From: a virus
Strand: one strand, 5' to 3'
DNA: 27,289 nt
Virus record (IMG/VR): IMGVR_UViG_3300040807_000744
Location: 1-27,289 of that record
The notes below the pieces were generated by a model. That model saw only the letters and a list, made by a program, of their open reading frames with translations, was not told where the DNA came from and did no database searches. Positions 10,700 through 19,411 of the stretch are shown here, one piece after another. The position numbers and the translations under genes were made by a program. Position 1 is the first letter of the stretch. Every line of letters begins with the position of its first letter.

Positions 10700-12268
10700 A
10701 TGCAACTACCTGAACACTTGGGATCGTTTAACGATTTAGTAACGAGAGAGAAGAAAGCGTTTGACTCTGAAGCTATGTGGCACACTCAGCTATCAGACGT
10801 GTATGAATACTTTCTACCTCAAAGAAACCTATTTGACCGCGAGGATAAGGGTCAAAAGAAGATGGATCGCATATTCGATTCGACTTCACTGACCGCTATT
10901 CAACAGGGTGCAAGCAAGCTACAAGAGAACATTGCACCTATCTGGGCGCGCTGGGCTACGTTCCAACCAAGTGAACAGGTACTCAAACTGTTAGAGTCTG
11001 GCGACTATGGCGTGTCAGAAACTGACATACGCGAGAACCTAGAAGAACAGGCCGAGATTGTTTTTGATTACATCAACCGTTCTAACTTCGGTACGCAATT
11101 CTTTGAGGCTGCACTTGATCTGCTAGTGGGTACAGCGACTTTAAGGATAGATGAGTCAGACGACGATGATATGCCCATCGTCTTTCACGCAATACCACAG
11201 AAAGGCATAGCGTTTGAAGAAGGGCCATACGGTACGATTGAAACGCATTGGCGTCGAATGAAGGTTAAGGCTCGATTAGTCGAAAGAATGTGGCGAGGCT
11301 TTAAGCCAAGCGAGAAGATAGCAAACTTAATCAAGGCTTCACCCGATAGCGAGATCGGTATTCATGAAGGTGTTGTCTACTGTCCTAAGATGAAACGATA
11401 TTACGGCATGGTCTGGTGTGACGGCGAAGACCATATATCGTGGTTTGAAGACTTCGGTATTTCATCGCCTTGGGTTACTGGTCGATACACTAAAGTAGCA
11501 GGTGAGGTTCGTGGTCGTGGCCCTGCTATGCAGACACTTCCCGATGTCCGATCACTGAATAAGGCTAAAGAGTTTGTATTACAGAAGGCCGCTATTGATT
11601 TGGCGGGTATGTATACAGCTACCGACGATGGCGTAACGAACCCCTACAACATCACTATTAGCCCAGGAATTGTTATTCCGGTAGGATCGAACAACTCGTC
11701 CAACCCATCTATTCAACGTTTGGATACTGGAACCAACTTACAACTAGCGCAGTTTGAGATTCAGGAATTGCAGAACGCAATTAAGGTTGCATTGTTTAAC
11801 GATCTTAGAGACCCCGCTGGCCCTGTTCGTTCGGCTACCGAAATTGCTATCGAGTCAAGGGAATTGGCTAAGCGTATTGGCTCTGCGTTCGGTCGGTTGC
11901 AGACTGAGGTGTTGGTACCTGTTCTCAAGCGCGTTGTGAATATCCTAACCCGCCGAGGTTTAATCACACCTATTCAACTAGAAGGCCGTGACATTGATAT
12001 TAAGTTCACTTCGCCACTAGCAAGGGCGCAAGATGCTGAAGACCTTATTGCCGTGCAACAAGCCGTACAGTTTGTCTTAGAGACTGCCGGGCCTGAACAA
12101 GTGATGATGGCATTTAAGACTGAAAACTTTGGTACATGGGCGGCGGAGAAAACAGGCATGTCATCGGAATTGGTGCGCTCTGAATCTGAGAAACAACAGA
12201 TCATTCAGGCGGGTGCTGAAGCTGCACAAATGCAACAACAACAACCACAATTACGGGCGGTTGAATGA
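10700..12268 (+). CDS. Head-tail connector (portal) protein, T7 gp8 type
   Basis: 522 residues, the size of T7-family connectors. Family features seen: N-terminal helix with WHTQLSDVYEYFLPQRNLFD, SLTAIQQGASKLQENIAP, the central RGPAMQTLPDVRSLNKAKEF, and the C-terminal RSATEIAIESRELAKRIGSA followed by FGRLQTEVLVPVLKRVV. The dodecameric ring at one vertex is the DNA channel, the terminase docking place and the tail joint. It starts at ATG 10700 and ends in an ATGA overlap with the next gene; the tail is Gln-rich, probably disordered. Confidence 0.93.
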   Translation: MQLPEHLGSFNDLVTREKKAFDSEAMWHTQLSDVYEYFLPQRNLFDREDKGQKKMDRIFDSTSLTAIQQGASKLQENIAPIWARWATFQPSEQVLKLLESGDYGVSETDIRENLEEQAEIVFDYINRSNFGTQFFEAALDLLVGTATLRIDESDDDDMPIVFHAIPQKGIAFEEGPYGTIETHWRRMKVKARLVERMWRGFKPSEKIANLIKASPDSEIGIHEGVVYCPKMKRYYGMVWCDGEDHISWFEDFGISSPWVTGRYTKVAGEVRGRGPAMQTLPDVRSLNKAKEFVLQKAAIDLAGMYTATDDGVTNPYNITISPGIVIPVGSNNSSNPSIQRLDTGTNLQLAQFEIQELQNAIKVALFNDLRDPAGPVRSATEIAIESRELAKRIGSAFGRLQTEVLVPVLKRVVNILTRRGLITPIQLEGRDIDIKFTSPLARAQDAEDLIAVQQAVQFVLETAGPEQVMMAFKTENFGTWAAEKTGMSSELVRSESEKQQIIQAGAEAAQMQQQQPQLRAVE

Positions 12269-12540
12269 GTTGGGAAAAACTAGAGATAGACCAAGAAGAA
12301 AGTAATAAGAGAAAGGCCGAAGTCAGAGAGAAGCAAGTAGAGTTAGCCAAGGCTTATAATCGCTGTTTCTCTACTGATGACGGGTTCAAAGTGCTGGAGG
12401 ACTTAACGAACCGCTTTGTCATTGATAACGATACCCCGTTGAATGCTGAGAACATTCAATATGAGGCGGCGTACCACAATGGTGAGGGTGGTGTTGTAAA
12501 GTTTATTCTGCATCTAATCAAGCAAGCGGAGAGGTTATGA
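12265..12540 (+). CDS. Bbp19-like small phage protein
   Basis: 91 residues: a charged coiled N-terminus, then LAKAYNRCFSTDDGFKVLED and the C-terminal NIQYEAAYHNGEGGVVKFIL. The 'YNRCFST..G..VL.DL' and 'YHNGEGGVV..I' motifs mark the Bbp19-type family found beside podovirus portals; its role is unknown. Joined by ATGA overlaps both to the portal before it and the gene after it. Confidence 0.7.
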   Translation: MSWEKLEIDQEESNKRKAEVREKQVELAKAYNRCFSTDDGFKVLEDLTNRFVIDNDTPLNAENIQYEAAYHNGEGGVVKFILHLIKQAERL

Positions 12541-12848
12541 GCGAGACTAAACGAGGCCGCAAACCAGCGGCAAAGTATGAGGTCGTCTGTGATGAGCGGG
12601 GATTCTTAGAGACCAAGGGGTTTGATTTCTCTTGGCTGGATACGCTTCACACCAATTACGGCTTCGACACGTTCCAATACATTCACAAATTCCGAGCGTT
12701 CAGGTGCTACAAAGAAGGTAAGCACTTGGACTGGATCGACATCAACGATCTGGCGTTACTTAACGGTAGTCGTCGAATCGCTGAAATCCTGTTGAAGCAC
12801 CAGCAGGTCAGTCCCAAAAGGGCTGTTATTCAATATCCGTGGAGATAA
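12537..12848 (+). CDS. Hypothetical protein in the head operon
   Basis: 103 residues: basic start KRGRKPAAKYE, then GFDFSWLDTLHTNYGFDTFQ, an aromatic central part (FRAFRCYKEGKHLDWIDIND) and a helical end. No known motif. Coupled by ATGA to the Bbp19-like gene and placed before the scaffold. Possibly a minor structural or assembly protein (inference). Confidence 0.6.
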   Translation: MSETKRGRKPAAKYEVVCDERGFLETKGFDFSWLDTLHTNYGFDTFQYIHKFRAFRCYKEGKHLDWIDINDLALLNGSRRIAEILLKHQQVSPKRAVIQYPWR

Positions 12849-12851
12849 GTT

Positions 12852-13598
12852 ATGGACGATCAGGCCGTTGTAGACGATACCCTGAGTGCAGGGGATCAGG
12901 TTTCACTTGTAGATGCCGCCTCACCTACACTGGGTGAGAACGAGTATTTCTTAATTGACGGTATCAAAGGGACAGGTGAACGCCCCGATTGGTACAAAGC
13001 AGAAAAATATAAGTCTGTTGCCGACCAGGCTAAGGCATACACCGAATTAGAGAAGCGCTTTGGTGGATTCACTGGCGCACCTAAAGACGGTTATCAAATG
13101 CCAAAAGGTATCGACGATGGTGACGAGTTATTCAGTGAGCTAAAGACCTTTGCTGAAGAAACTAATATGTCGCAAGACGCATTCAATCGAGCATGGGATT
13201 TGCTACAAGCACAGTCCGAGGCTGTTGAGTCTGTTTCTGTTGAGGTGGAATTACAGAAGCTAGGCAATAACGGTACCGAACGCATCAAGCACGTCGAGCA
13301 GTTCATGAAGAACAACCTTGACCCAGACACTTATGAGCGTCTCCGCTATGCGGTCAACAGTGCTGAGTCTGTCGAATTGGTGGAAGCGTTAATCAAATCA
13401 ACTGCCCCAGCTAAGCTACCTATCGACGGCGTTGTTGAGCCAGGCGGTATTACATGGCAAGCAATCGAAGCTGAAATGTTCAAGAAGGATCAGAACGGAA
13501 ACCTGCTTCGATCTGTTGACCGGAACCATGAAGCTAAGATTCAGCGCATGATGAAAGAGTATGGTGGTGACCGCCCTTATAGCCAAACGTTTGGTTAG
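12852..13598 (+). CDS. Scaffolding (capsid assembly) protein
   Basis: 248 residues, highly acidic N-terminus, helical middle and a charged C-terminus, placed between portal and major capsid as in T7 (gp9). Motifs typical of podovirus scaffolds: ERPDWYKAEKYKSVADQAKAY, LEKRFGGFTGAPKDGYQMP, and a C-terminal AKIQRMMKEYGGDRPYSQTF. It would guide coat assembly and leave the prohead before packaging. The fold and order make the assignment firm although direct identity is low. Confidence 0.87.
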   Translation: MDDQAVVDDTLSAGDQVSLVDAASPTLGENEYFLIDGIKGTGERPDWYKAEKYKSVADQAKAYTELEKRFGGFTGAPKDGYQMPKGIDDGDELFSELKTFAEETNMSQDAFNRAWDLLQAQSEAVESVSVEVELQKLGNNGTERIKHVEQFMKNNLDPDTYERLRYAVNSAESVELVEALIKSTAPAKLPIDGVVEPGGITWQAIEAEMFKKDQNGNLLRSVDRNHEAKIQRMMKEYGGDRPYSQTFG

Positions 13599-13751
13599 TT
13601 TGCTTTCTAATAACTAACTGATATTATAGGCGGGTCGGATACCCATCTTGGCCTGACAGATTATTTAAGGTTGTAGGCTGACCGATCTGTCGGGCACTCA
13701 GTCGAAGACCTACAAAACTTTTATTAATTACTCGTTTTGAGGGTTATTCAC
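13599..13751 (+). other. Structured 5' region of the major capsid gene
   Basis: 153 nt non-coding. CCTGACAGAT (13652-13661) pairs with ATCTGTCGGG (13685-13694), with one G-U, around a 23-nt loop that itself contains GGTT/GACC pairs (13669-13683). A short GGGT/ACCC stem (13632-13644) precedes it. No U-run follows, so this is not a plain terminator. It may be a processing or stability element that raises capsid mRNA. A GAGGG site 8 nt before ATG 13752 gives strong translation. Confidence 0.5.
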
Positions 13752-14585
13752 ATGAGTAAAAATCTATCTGCTGTAGCAGTGATTGAGTTTGACAGCATGG
13801 TCAAACACGCTTATCAGGGCATGGGCCTGTTGAAAAGCGCAGTTACTGTACGTAATAACGTTGTAGGCGATACCTACAAATTCCGTCGCATGGGCAAGGG
13901 TCTTGCTAACCAGAAGTCTACTTCTGACTTGGTAACTCCAATGGATGTGGGTCACGAGTTTAAGGTTGCTACTTTGAGCAACTGGAACGCTCCTGAGTAC
14001 ACTGACATCTTTGACGCTGCTGAAGTGAACTTTGACGAGAAGCAAGAACTGGCTAACACCATTGCAGGTGCATTGGGCCGTCGTTCTGACCAGCTCGTTA
14101 TCGACGCTATGGACGCATCAACGCCTTTGACTACTGCTATCCCTGAAGGTAGTGCTAACTTGACTATGGCTAAGGTTATCGAAGCCCAAGTTGCGTTGCG
14201 TGACCAAGGTGTACCCAATACTGAGTTGTTTGCTGTTATTGAAGCTAACGGCTTGGGTGGTCTTTTGAATGATGAGAAAGCAACCTCTGCTGATTACCAG
14301 GCTATCAAGGCTTTGGTATCTGGCGAGATCAACACTTTGTGTGGCTTCCAGTTCATCGTAATCGAGACCCGCACCGAAGGTGGTTTGACTGTAGCTTCTG
14401 ACATTGTTGACTCTTGGTTCTTCCAGCGTCCCGCTGTTGGCCTTGCAATCGGCATTGACATGAAAACCGAAGTTAACTGGATTCCTGAGCGCACCGCATG
14501 GTTGACCAACGGTATGCTTAAGGCTGGCTCTGTCGTTCGCGACGAGGGTGGTCTGGTTAAAGTTCAATACGATCGCACTGCGTAA
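13752..14585 (+). CDS. Major capsid protein
   Basis: 277 residues from ATG 13752, preceded by GAGGG; a TTG five codons upstream (13737) is in frame but has no site. Sequence fits the marine podovirus coat family: FDSMVKHAYQGMGLLKSAVT, VVGDTYKFRRMGKG, SDLVTPMDVGHE, APEYTDIFDAAEVNFDEKQE, ALGRRSDQLVIDAMDAS and the C-terminal WLTNGMLKAGSVVRDEGG. HK97-like fold expected. Codon use is the most biased in the window (many GCT, GGT, AAC, CGT), as expected for the most expressed gene. Confidence 0.92.
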   Translation: MSKNLSAVAVIEFDSMVKHAYQGMGLLKSAVTVRNNVVGDTYKFRRMGKGLANQKSTSDLVTPMDVGHEFKVATLSNWNAPEYTDIFDAAEVNFDEKQELANTIAGALGRRSDQLVIDAMDASTPLTTAIPEGSANLTMAKVIEAQVALRDQGVPNTELFAVIEANGLGGLLNDEKATSADYQAIKALVSGEINTLCGFQFIVIETRTEGGLTVASDIVDSWFFQRPAVGLAIGIDMKTEVNWIPERTAWLTNGMLKAGSVVRDEGGLVKVQYDRTA

Positions 14586-14598
14586 AGGAGACTAAATC

Positions 14599-14856
14599 AT
14601 GGCATTTTCACGTTCTGGTCTTTCGCGCATTGGTGGTTCTGGTGATGCAAACGCTGTATGGGTTTACTCATCTACTGAAGCACCTGCTACTGTTGCTGGT
14701 TCTGGCTTCTTCAACGACGCAAGCGCTGAGCTTACTGTCGGTGATGTGGTCTTAATCGTTGACACTGACGCACCTGCTGTCACTGTATCCTTCGTTATTT
14801 CTAATAGCGCTGGTGTAGTTGACTTGGCTTCTGGTACGGCTGTAGGCAACGTCTAA
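14599..14856 (+). CDS. Capsid-associated beta-domain protein (decoration or minor head protein)
   Basis: 85 residues just after the capsid gene, AAGGAGA-type site upstream. All-beta, Gly/Val/Thr-rich: GDANAVWVYSSTEAPATVAG, SGFFNDASAELTVGDVVLIV, TVSFVISNSAGVVDLA. The same pattern, 'Y-S/E-T-T/E ... T-V-x-A-x-G-F/Y-F-N-x-A-x-x-x-L-x-V-x-D', recurs at the start of the protein at 15458. Proteins of this look follow the coat gene in related phages and are likely structural. Capsid-like codon bias suggests a high copy number. Confidence 0.65.
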   Translation: MAFSRSGLSRIGGSGDANAVWVYSSTEAPATVAGSGFFNDASAELTVGDVVLIVDTDAPAVTVSFVISNSAGVVDLASGTAVGNV

Positions 14857-14864
14857 GCACAATC

Positions 14865-14880
14865 GGGGGCTTCGGCCCCC
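14865..14880 (+). terminator. UUCG hairpin after capsid and decoration genes
   Basis: GGGGGC-TTCG-GCCCCC, 6-bp stem with tetraloop, followed by AACTTATTC, a weak U-run. It lies between the capsid pair and the tail genes, so it probably terminates in part, or protects the capsid mRNA 3' end, lowering tail gene expression. Confidence 0.7.
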
Positions 14881-14900
14881 AACTTATTCAAAGGTGAGTT

Positions 14901-15458
14901 ATGGCGAGCAAAATCGACCTGATTAGTAATGCGTTAATCTTGATCGGTGACACGCCGATTAACTCATTGACAGGTGGGACACGAGCACAACAAGTTGCGT
15001 CCAATCTGTACGACAACATCGTCCAAAATGAATTGACCAAGCATCGTTGGGGCTTTGCCAAGAAAAAGGCACAGCTTGCCCTAACTACTGACACTCCAGT
15101 AGATAATGAGTGGAAAAGCATATATCAACTCCCAACCGATCTACTGTTCCTAATCAAGGTATACCCATCTACAAATTACGCTCTGTATGGCGACAAGGTG
15201 TACGCCGATACTAAAGATGCGCTATACGCTGATTACATATACAACGTTCCCGAATCTGAGTGGCCTGTTTATTTCGCTAAGATGATCGAGTATGCGCTGG
15301 CCCGTGACTTTGCTGCATCCATACGTGACAGTGATTCGGCTAGGCAAACAATGTCGGCTGAATATGTTAATCAGGCTAGAATGGCCAGATACACCGATTC
15401 ACAGCAATACCCTGTAGTACCTGTAGCATCCAATCCATTTGTTAACGTGAGGTTCTAA
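14901..15458 (+). CDS. Tail tubular protein A (adaptor, T7 gp11 type)
   Basis: 185 residues, near T7 gp11 size. Family features: N-terminal IDLISNALILIGDTPINSLT, QVASNLYDNIVQNELTKHRW, FAKKKAQLAL, YQLPTDLLFLIKVYP, and YADYIYNVPESEWPVYFAKM before a helical end. It forms the ring joining connector and nozzle. AAGGTGAG lies upstream of ATG 14901. It ends in a TAATG overlap with the next gene. Confidence 0.9.
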   Translation: MASKIDLISNALILIGDTPINSLTGGTRAQQVASNLYDNIVQNELTKHRWGFAKKKAQLALTTDTPVDNEWKSIYQLPTDLLFLIKVYPSTNYALYGDKVYADTKDALYADYIYNVPESEWPVYFAKMIEYALARDFAASIRDSDSARQTMSAEYVNQARMARYTDSQQYPVVPVASNPFVNVRF

Positions 15459-16111
15459 TGTTTGATAACGAGAGCTTCTCACACGTAGGCGGCAGTTCAC
15501 CTGCACCACGTATATACACTTATGAGACTACGGATATACGCACTACCGTTCTGGCTACGGGTTACTTCAACCAGGCTTATACGAAACTTCAGGTTAAAGA
15601 CCTAATCATCGTTAACAATTCTGTAGAAGTGTATACATGTAAGGTTACAGCGGTATCTAAGAATAGCGTAACGGTTGCCAAGACTTCATTCCTAGATCGA
15701 GAGTATGCTCATTACTATTTGAGTCAAGAAACAACTTTGGATTTAGATGAAGATGGTGTCACCTATACCGAAGTGCCAAATATGGCGATCGGATTAAATA
15801 GAGACTTTACGCTGTCTGACAACACTCTTACTTATACTGGCGTGGGTGGCACGTTTACATTCAACGGCACCAGCAGTGTATCTACAAACAAAACCGCCGA
15901 TGTAACAATGTCATTAGAGATTAATGGCGTGGTTAGTGGCGTGTCTATGCTTGACTCACACCAAGGCGGTAATAAGCGGCAATCAACTGCATCTGTTGGC
16001 GTGTTTCAGATTAGCTCAGGTGATGAGTTTAAGGTTTTGGTTAAAGGCGACGGGCAGAGCAATTTGTCTGCAACCTTTTACAATATGAATCTAGTGTTTA
16101 CGGAGCTTTAA
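15458..16111 (+). CDS. Beta-rich tail or head structural protein of unknown role
   Basis: 217 residues between tail tubular proteins A and B. Residues ~20-75 (TYETTDIRTTVLATGYFNQA, KLQVKDLIIVNNS, CKVTAVSKNSVTVAK) repeat the domain of the 85-aa protein at 14599. The C-terminal ~100 residues (DFTLSDNTLTYTGVGGTFTF, ADVTMSLEINGVVSGVS, VGVFQISSGDEFKVLVKGDG) look like a jelly-roll/C1q-TNF-like beta sandwich as found in receptor-binding or trimerising virion proteins. Probably a virion component, perhaps an appendage; function is inference. Confidence 0.65.
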   Translation: MFDNESFSHVGGSSPAPRIYTYETTDIRTTVLATGYFNQAYTKLQVKDLIIVNNSVEVYTCKVTAVSKNSVTVAKTSFLDREYAHYYLSQETTLDLDEDGVTYTEVPNMAIGLNRDFTLSDNTLTYTGVGGTFTFNGTSSVSTNKTADVTMSLEINGVVSGVSMLDSHQGGNKRQSTASVGVFQISSGDEFKVLVKGDGQSNLSATFYNMNLVFTEL

Positions 16112-18591
16112 TGGCCAAGTCACGATTCATTCAAAGCAACTTTGTAAGCGGGGCGCTCTCTCCACTACTCAAAGGGCGCATAGACCTACAGCAATACTAT
16201 CAGGGCGCTGAGGTTGCTAGAAACCTTGTTATCGTCCCACAGGGTGGTTTAAAGCGCAGGGCTGGCACTCAGTATGTAGATAAAGCGTTAAACGTTTTAA
16301 CAAAGGCTGCGGCCTTAATTACGATGCCCAACGGTGGTACACCTGCCGACATTAACGATGAAGACGATACAACCACCACTACAACCACAAGTAATGTAAG
16401 CACAACCAACCCCTACGTTGTTGCCCAGATGGATTTGGCGGGGCCTGTTGCTGTCGAAGTATTAGATGTGAGGGGAATCCTATTAACGTCTGGTACATCT
16501 GATGAGTTTGATGTTGAGTATTCCGATGATGCATCTTCTTGGACTAAGCTAACAGACATACCCCTGCTCGGCTCTAACCCGCAAAACTTTAGGTTTAAAG
16601 TTGGGTTGGCAAAGCGTTACTTTAGAATTGTAAAGAATACCGCCACAGACCTTGGCACAGCAAAGGTTACACTGAGTGACTTCAACGTGTTTGCTCAGTC
16701 TGCTACAGCGTCCAACGTTAAGCTAATTGATTTCAGTGTTGAGTCTGATCGTCATTATCTATTGTCATTAACCGACAAGAACATCCGTATATACAGAACG
16801 CCAGATACTTATGTGGCTGACGTTAAGGTTGACTTCCTATCCGCTGACATTCCAGATGTAAGGGATACGCAGGTAGAGAATGTAATGCTTTTATTCCAGG
16901 AAGATTACGCATCGAAGCGATTAATTAACCTGGGAGTTGATAGCGATTGGTTCTTGGATAACATTCCGTTTGTTAATGTACCCCAGTTTGACTACAACGA
17001 TGCGCTAAGCCCAACGCCTGTAGCCGATGTTCAGCGCATGACGCTAACGTCTTTTGTTGCTGGCGATACCTTCCAAATTGATATTGAGGGTGTGCTGTCT
17101 AAAAACATCACATTTGCTGGTGACGCTACTGCCGATCAAAGAAACTCAACTGTATTCAATATTCAGAAGAACATTCAAGAGATGCCTGTTATGGGCGACA
17201 CTGGTGTTACAGTTGCTTACGTTTCTGCTGGTGTTTACGACATATCTGTTGACGGTGAATCTGCTAAAGACTTTGAGTTATATTCTGGATTTGCGACAAG
17301 TGGCACAGCAAGTAAGACAGTAGCATTTACTAAGACCGCTACAGGCTCACCAAGAAAAGAGGATGTGTGGTCAAGCACTAGGGGTTGGCCTAAGACTGGC
17401 TGCTTCTTTGAGAATCGCCTTGTTTTGGGTGGAACTAAGTCTAAGCCGCAAAGTTTATTTGCCAGTAAGTCTGGCGCATTCTTTGACTTCGATATTGATG
17501 ATGGCGACGATGATGAGGCAATCTTTGCGACCATTTCATCTCGAAAGCTGAATGAAATTATTGACGTATTCCCTGGGCGTAACCTGCAAATCTTTACGTC
17601 TGGTGCTGAGTTTGCTGTAACCAGTAAGCCTATAACGCCAAGCAACATAGACATTAGTCCACAAACTTCTCATGGCGCATCTAACATTGAGGTTCAGGAG
17701 GTAGACGGCTCTACACTGTTCATTGATCGAAACGGTAAAACGTTACGCGACTTTGTATACAGCTTTAATGAAGATGCCTATACAACCCAAGATAAGTCCG
17801 TTCTAGCGTCACACCTTATTAAGCAACCTGTAGACCTTGCTCTATTGGGTGGTACTCAGAGCGAGGATTCAAACTGGCTATTCATTGTTAATAGTGATGG
17901 CGGTGTGGCGGTATTGAACACACTACGATCACAAGATATTAACGGCTTTACCGAATGGACTACTTCCGGTGCAATTAAGTCTGTTGCTGTTGTTGATGAC
18001 GAGTTGTACACGCTTAACGAGCGTACGATTGATAGTACGACTGTATCCTACATTGAGCGCTGGGATTTCACCTATGTTATGGATTCATCTATTAAGGTAA
18101 GCCCAACACCAACACAAACGGTAATCACTGGCCTTGATCACCTAGAGGGCGAGACCATTCAGATTGTTGGCGATACCATTGTCCTAAATCCGAAGACGGT
18201 AGCCAGTGGGCAGGTTACATTAGACGCTGACGAGATAGGTTATACAGAATTACAGTTAGGTATTAACTTCACCCCTGAGTTAGTGCCCATGCCATTGAAT
18301 ACAAGCATTGGTTCTGGTCAGAATGCAATGAGACTGAAGCGCATTATACGAGTCAATATGCGCGTATATGAGACGTTTGGTGTTCACATAGACGGCAACC
18401 CTGTTCCGATACGAACGTTTGGCTCAGCGCCAACCACGCCGCTAGATAGCGCTCCAAACAAGTTAAGTGGCATAATATCCGACATATACGATATTAACGG
18501 ATGGAATAGAGACACAATGCCAACAATCAGTGTACCCGATCCAACGCCATTCCATATCCAGGCGATTGAATACGAGGTTGAATCATCGTGA
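16111..18591 (+). CDS. Tail tubular protein B (nozzle, T7 gp12 type) with inserted discoidin-like domain
   Basis: 826 residues, close to T7 gp12 (794). Family features: N-terminal SNFVSGALSPLLKGRIDLQQ, LVIVPQGGLKRRAGTQYV, then VKLIDFSVESDRHYLLSLTD, WPKTGCFFENRLVLGGTKSK, FTSGAEFAVTS and a C-terminal VRRIIRVN-like beta part (ALRLKRIIRVN written MRLKRIIRVN here). Residues ~68-195 interrupt this with a Thr-rich linker (DEDDTTTTTTTSN) and a module with FDVEYSDDASSWTKLTDIPL and YFRIVKN, the look of an F5/8 type C domain. The protein forms the tail nozzle and holds the fibres. Starts in a TAATG overlap. Confidence 0.9.
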   Translation: MAKSRFIQSNFVSGALSPLLKGRIDLQQYYQGAEVARNLVIVPQGGLKRRAGTQYVDKALNVLTKAAALITMPNGGTPADINDEDDTTTTTTTSNVSTTNPYVVAQMDLAGPVAVEVLDVRGILLTSGTSDEFDVEYSDDASSWTKLTDIPLLGSNPQNFRFKVGLAKRYFRIVKNTATDLGTAKVTLSDFNVFAQSATASNVKLIDFSVESDRHYLLSLTDKNIRIYRTPDTYVADVKVDFLSADIPDVRDTQVENVMLLFQEDYASKRLINLGVDSDWFLDNIPFVNVPQFDYNDALSPTPVADVQRMTLTSFVAGDTFQIDIEGVLSKNITFAGDATADQRNSTVFNIQKNIQEMPVMGDTGVTVAYVSAGVYDISVDGESAKDFELYSGFATSGTASKTVAFTKTATGSPRKEDVWSSTRGWPKTGCFFENRLVLGGTKSKPQSLFASKSGAFFDFDIDDGDDDEAIFATISSRKLNEIIDVFPGRNLQIFTSGAEFAVTSKPITPSNIDISPQTSHGASNIEVQEVDGSTLFIDRNGKTLRDFVYSFNEDAYTTQDKSVLASHLIKQPVDLALLGGTQSEDSNWLFIVNSDGGVAVLNTLRSQDINGFTEWTTSGAIKSVAVVDDELYTLNERTIDSTTVSYIERWDFTYVMDSSIKVSPTPTQTVITGLDHLEGETIQIVGDTIVLNPKTVASGQVTLDADEIGYTELQLGINFTPELVPMPLNTSIGSGQNAMRLKRIIRVNMRVYETFGVHIDGNPVPIRTFGSAPTTPLDSAPNKLSGIISDIYDINGWNRDTMPTISVPDPTPFHIQAIEYEVESS

Positions 18592-18962
18592 ATCTGGCCG
18601 TACAAAACAACATATTCAAGCTACAGGATTTCATGCTTCAGCAGGAACAGGCTGAAACAGAAACCATCCACCACTTCTCTGAAGGCATTTATGCTCGGGA
18701 ATTGCGGATACCTGCTGGCGTATGTGTTGTTGGCGCATTACACAAAACGCGACACTTTATGATGGTATCTAAGGGCCGATGCTCTATAGCCACCCATGAG
18801 GGCGCAGAGATTGTAGAAGCACCGTACATGGTTGAAACTACACCAGGTATCAAGCGTGTTATCTACGCAGAGACCGATTTAGTGATGACAACATTTCATG
18901 TAACGAACGAAACAGATATAGATAAAATAGCAGAACAGATACTTGTTCCGGAGAATATATAA
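18588..18962 (+). CDS. Cupin-like small phage protein
   Basis: 124 residues from GTG 18588 (GTGA overlap; GAGG ~11 nt upstream). The pattern ARELRIPAGVCVVGALHKTR, HFMMVSKGRCSIATHEGAEI and VIYAETDLVMTTFHVTNETD is that of the small RmlC-like/cupin proteins found in phage tail regions. A metal-site His pair (HKTRHF) is visible. Its function in phages is unknown, perhaps assembly or host-surface chemistry. Ends in a TAATG overlap with the ejection protein genes. Confidence 0.65.
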   Translation: MNLAVQNNIFKLQDFMLQQEQAETETIHHFSEGIYARELRIPAGVCVVGALHKTRHFMMVSKGRCSIATHEGAEIVEAPYMVETTPGIKRVIYAETDLVMTTFHVTNETDIDKIAEQILVPENI

Positions 18963-19411
18963 TGTCTTGGGTAATCACAGCATTGGCTGTTACAAGCGCG
19001 GCAGTATCGGCTAGGGCATCTTACGTTTCTGGGCGAGTCCAAGAGGATGAATTAAAGCGCCAGGCTGAACAAGAGAAAGTTGCCGCACAAAGTCGAGAGT
19101 TACAGAGACGCCAAGAGTTAAACAGAGCGTTGGCTGCTAACGTTGTTGGTCAAGGCCAGATGGGAATAGCAGGTGAAGGCACCCCCGCAAGTATTGCGCT
19201 GGCAAGCGCACAGCAAGCCGGAATAAGTGAAGGCGCTATGAGTCTTACAGAGAAATTAAGACAGGCGCAGTTAAGGCGATCTGGTTCTGCTGCCGCTCAA
19301 ACTGGCAAGCTCCAAGCGGCATCAACATTGTTGAAGGCAGGCGCAACAATCGCGGGCGGCTACCAAGACTATAAAGCAACCCAAATTCCTACTGGCACGG
19401 GAACTACCTAA
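18962..19411 (+). CDS. Internal virion protein B (T7 gp14 type)
   Basis: 149 residues: hydrophobic N-terminus SWVITALAVTSAAVSARASY, charged coiled coil RVQEDELKRQAEQEKVAAQS, the family-typical VGQGQMGIAGEGTPASIALA, and Ala-rich helices to the end. Size and place before two large helical proteins match T7 gp14-gp15-gp16. gp14 forms the outer-membrane pore of the ejection tunnel. No overlap with the next gene: TAA-ATG adjacent. Confidence 0.8.
   Translation: MSWVITALAVTSAAVSARASYVSGRVQEDELKRQAEQEKVAAQSRELQRRQELNRALAANVVGQGQMGIAGEGTPASIALASAQQAGISEGAMSLTEKLRQAQLRRSGSAAAQTGKLQAASTLLKAGATIAGGYQDYKATQIPTGTGTT

Noticed and set aside
10420-10785. 121-codon Pro/Arg-rich ORF on the - strand
   Set aside because: Mirror of the Gly/Arg-rich gene at 10364-10696; low complexity and wrong direction.
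14118-14567. 149-codon ORF opposite the major capsid gene
   Set aside because: Lies wholly within the capsid coding region on the opposite strand, with no recognisable protein; produced by the strong codon bias of the capsid gene.
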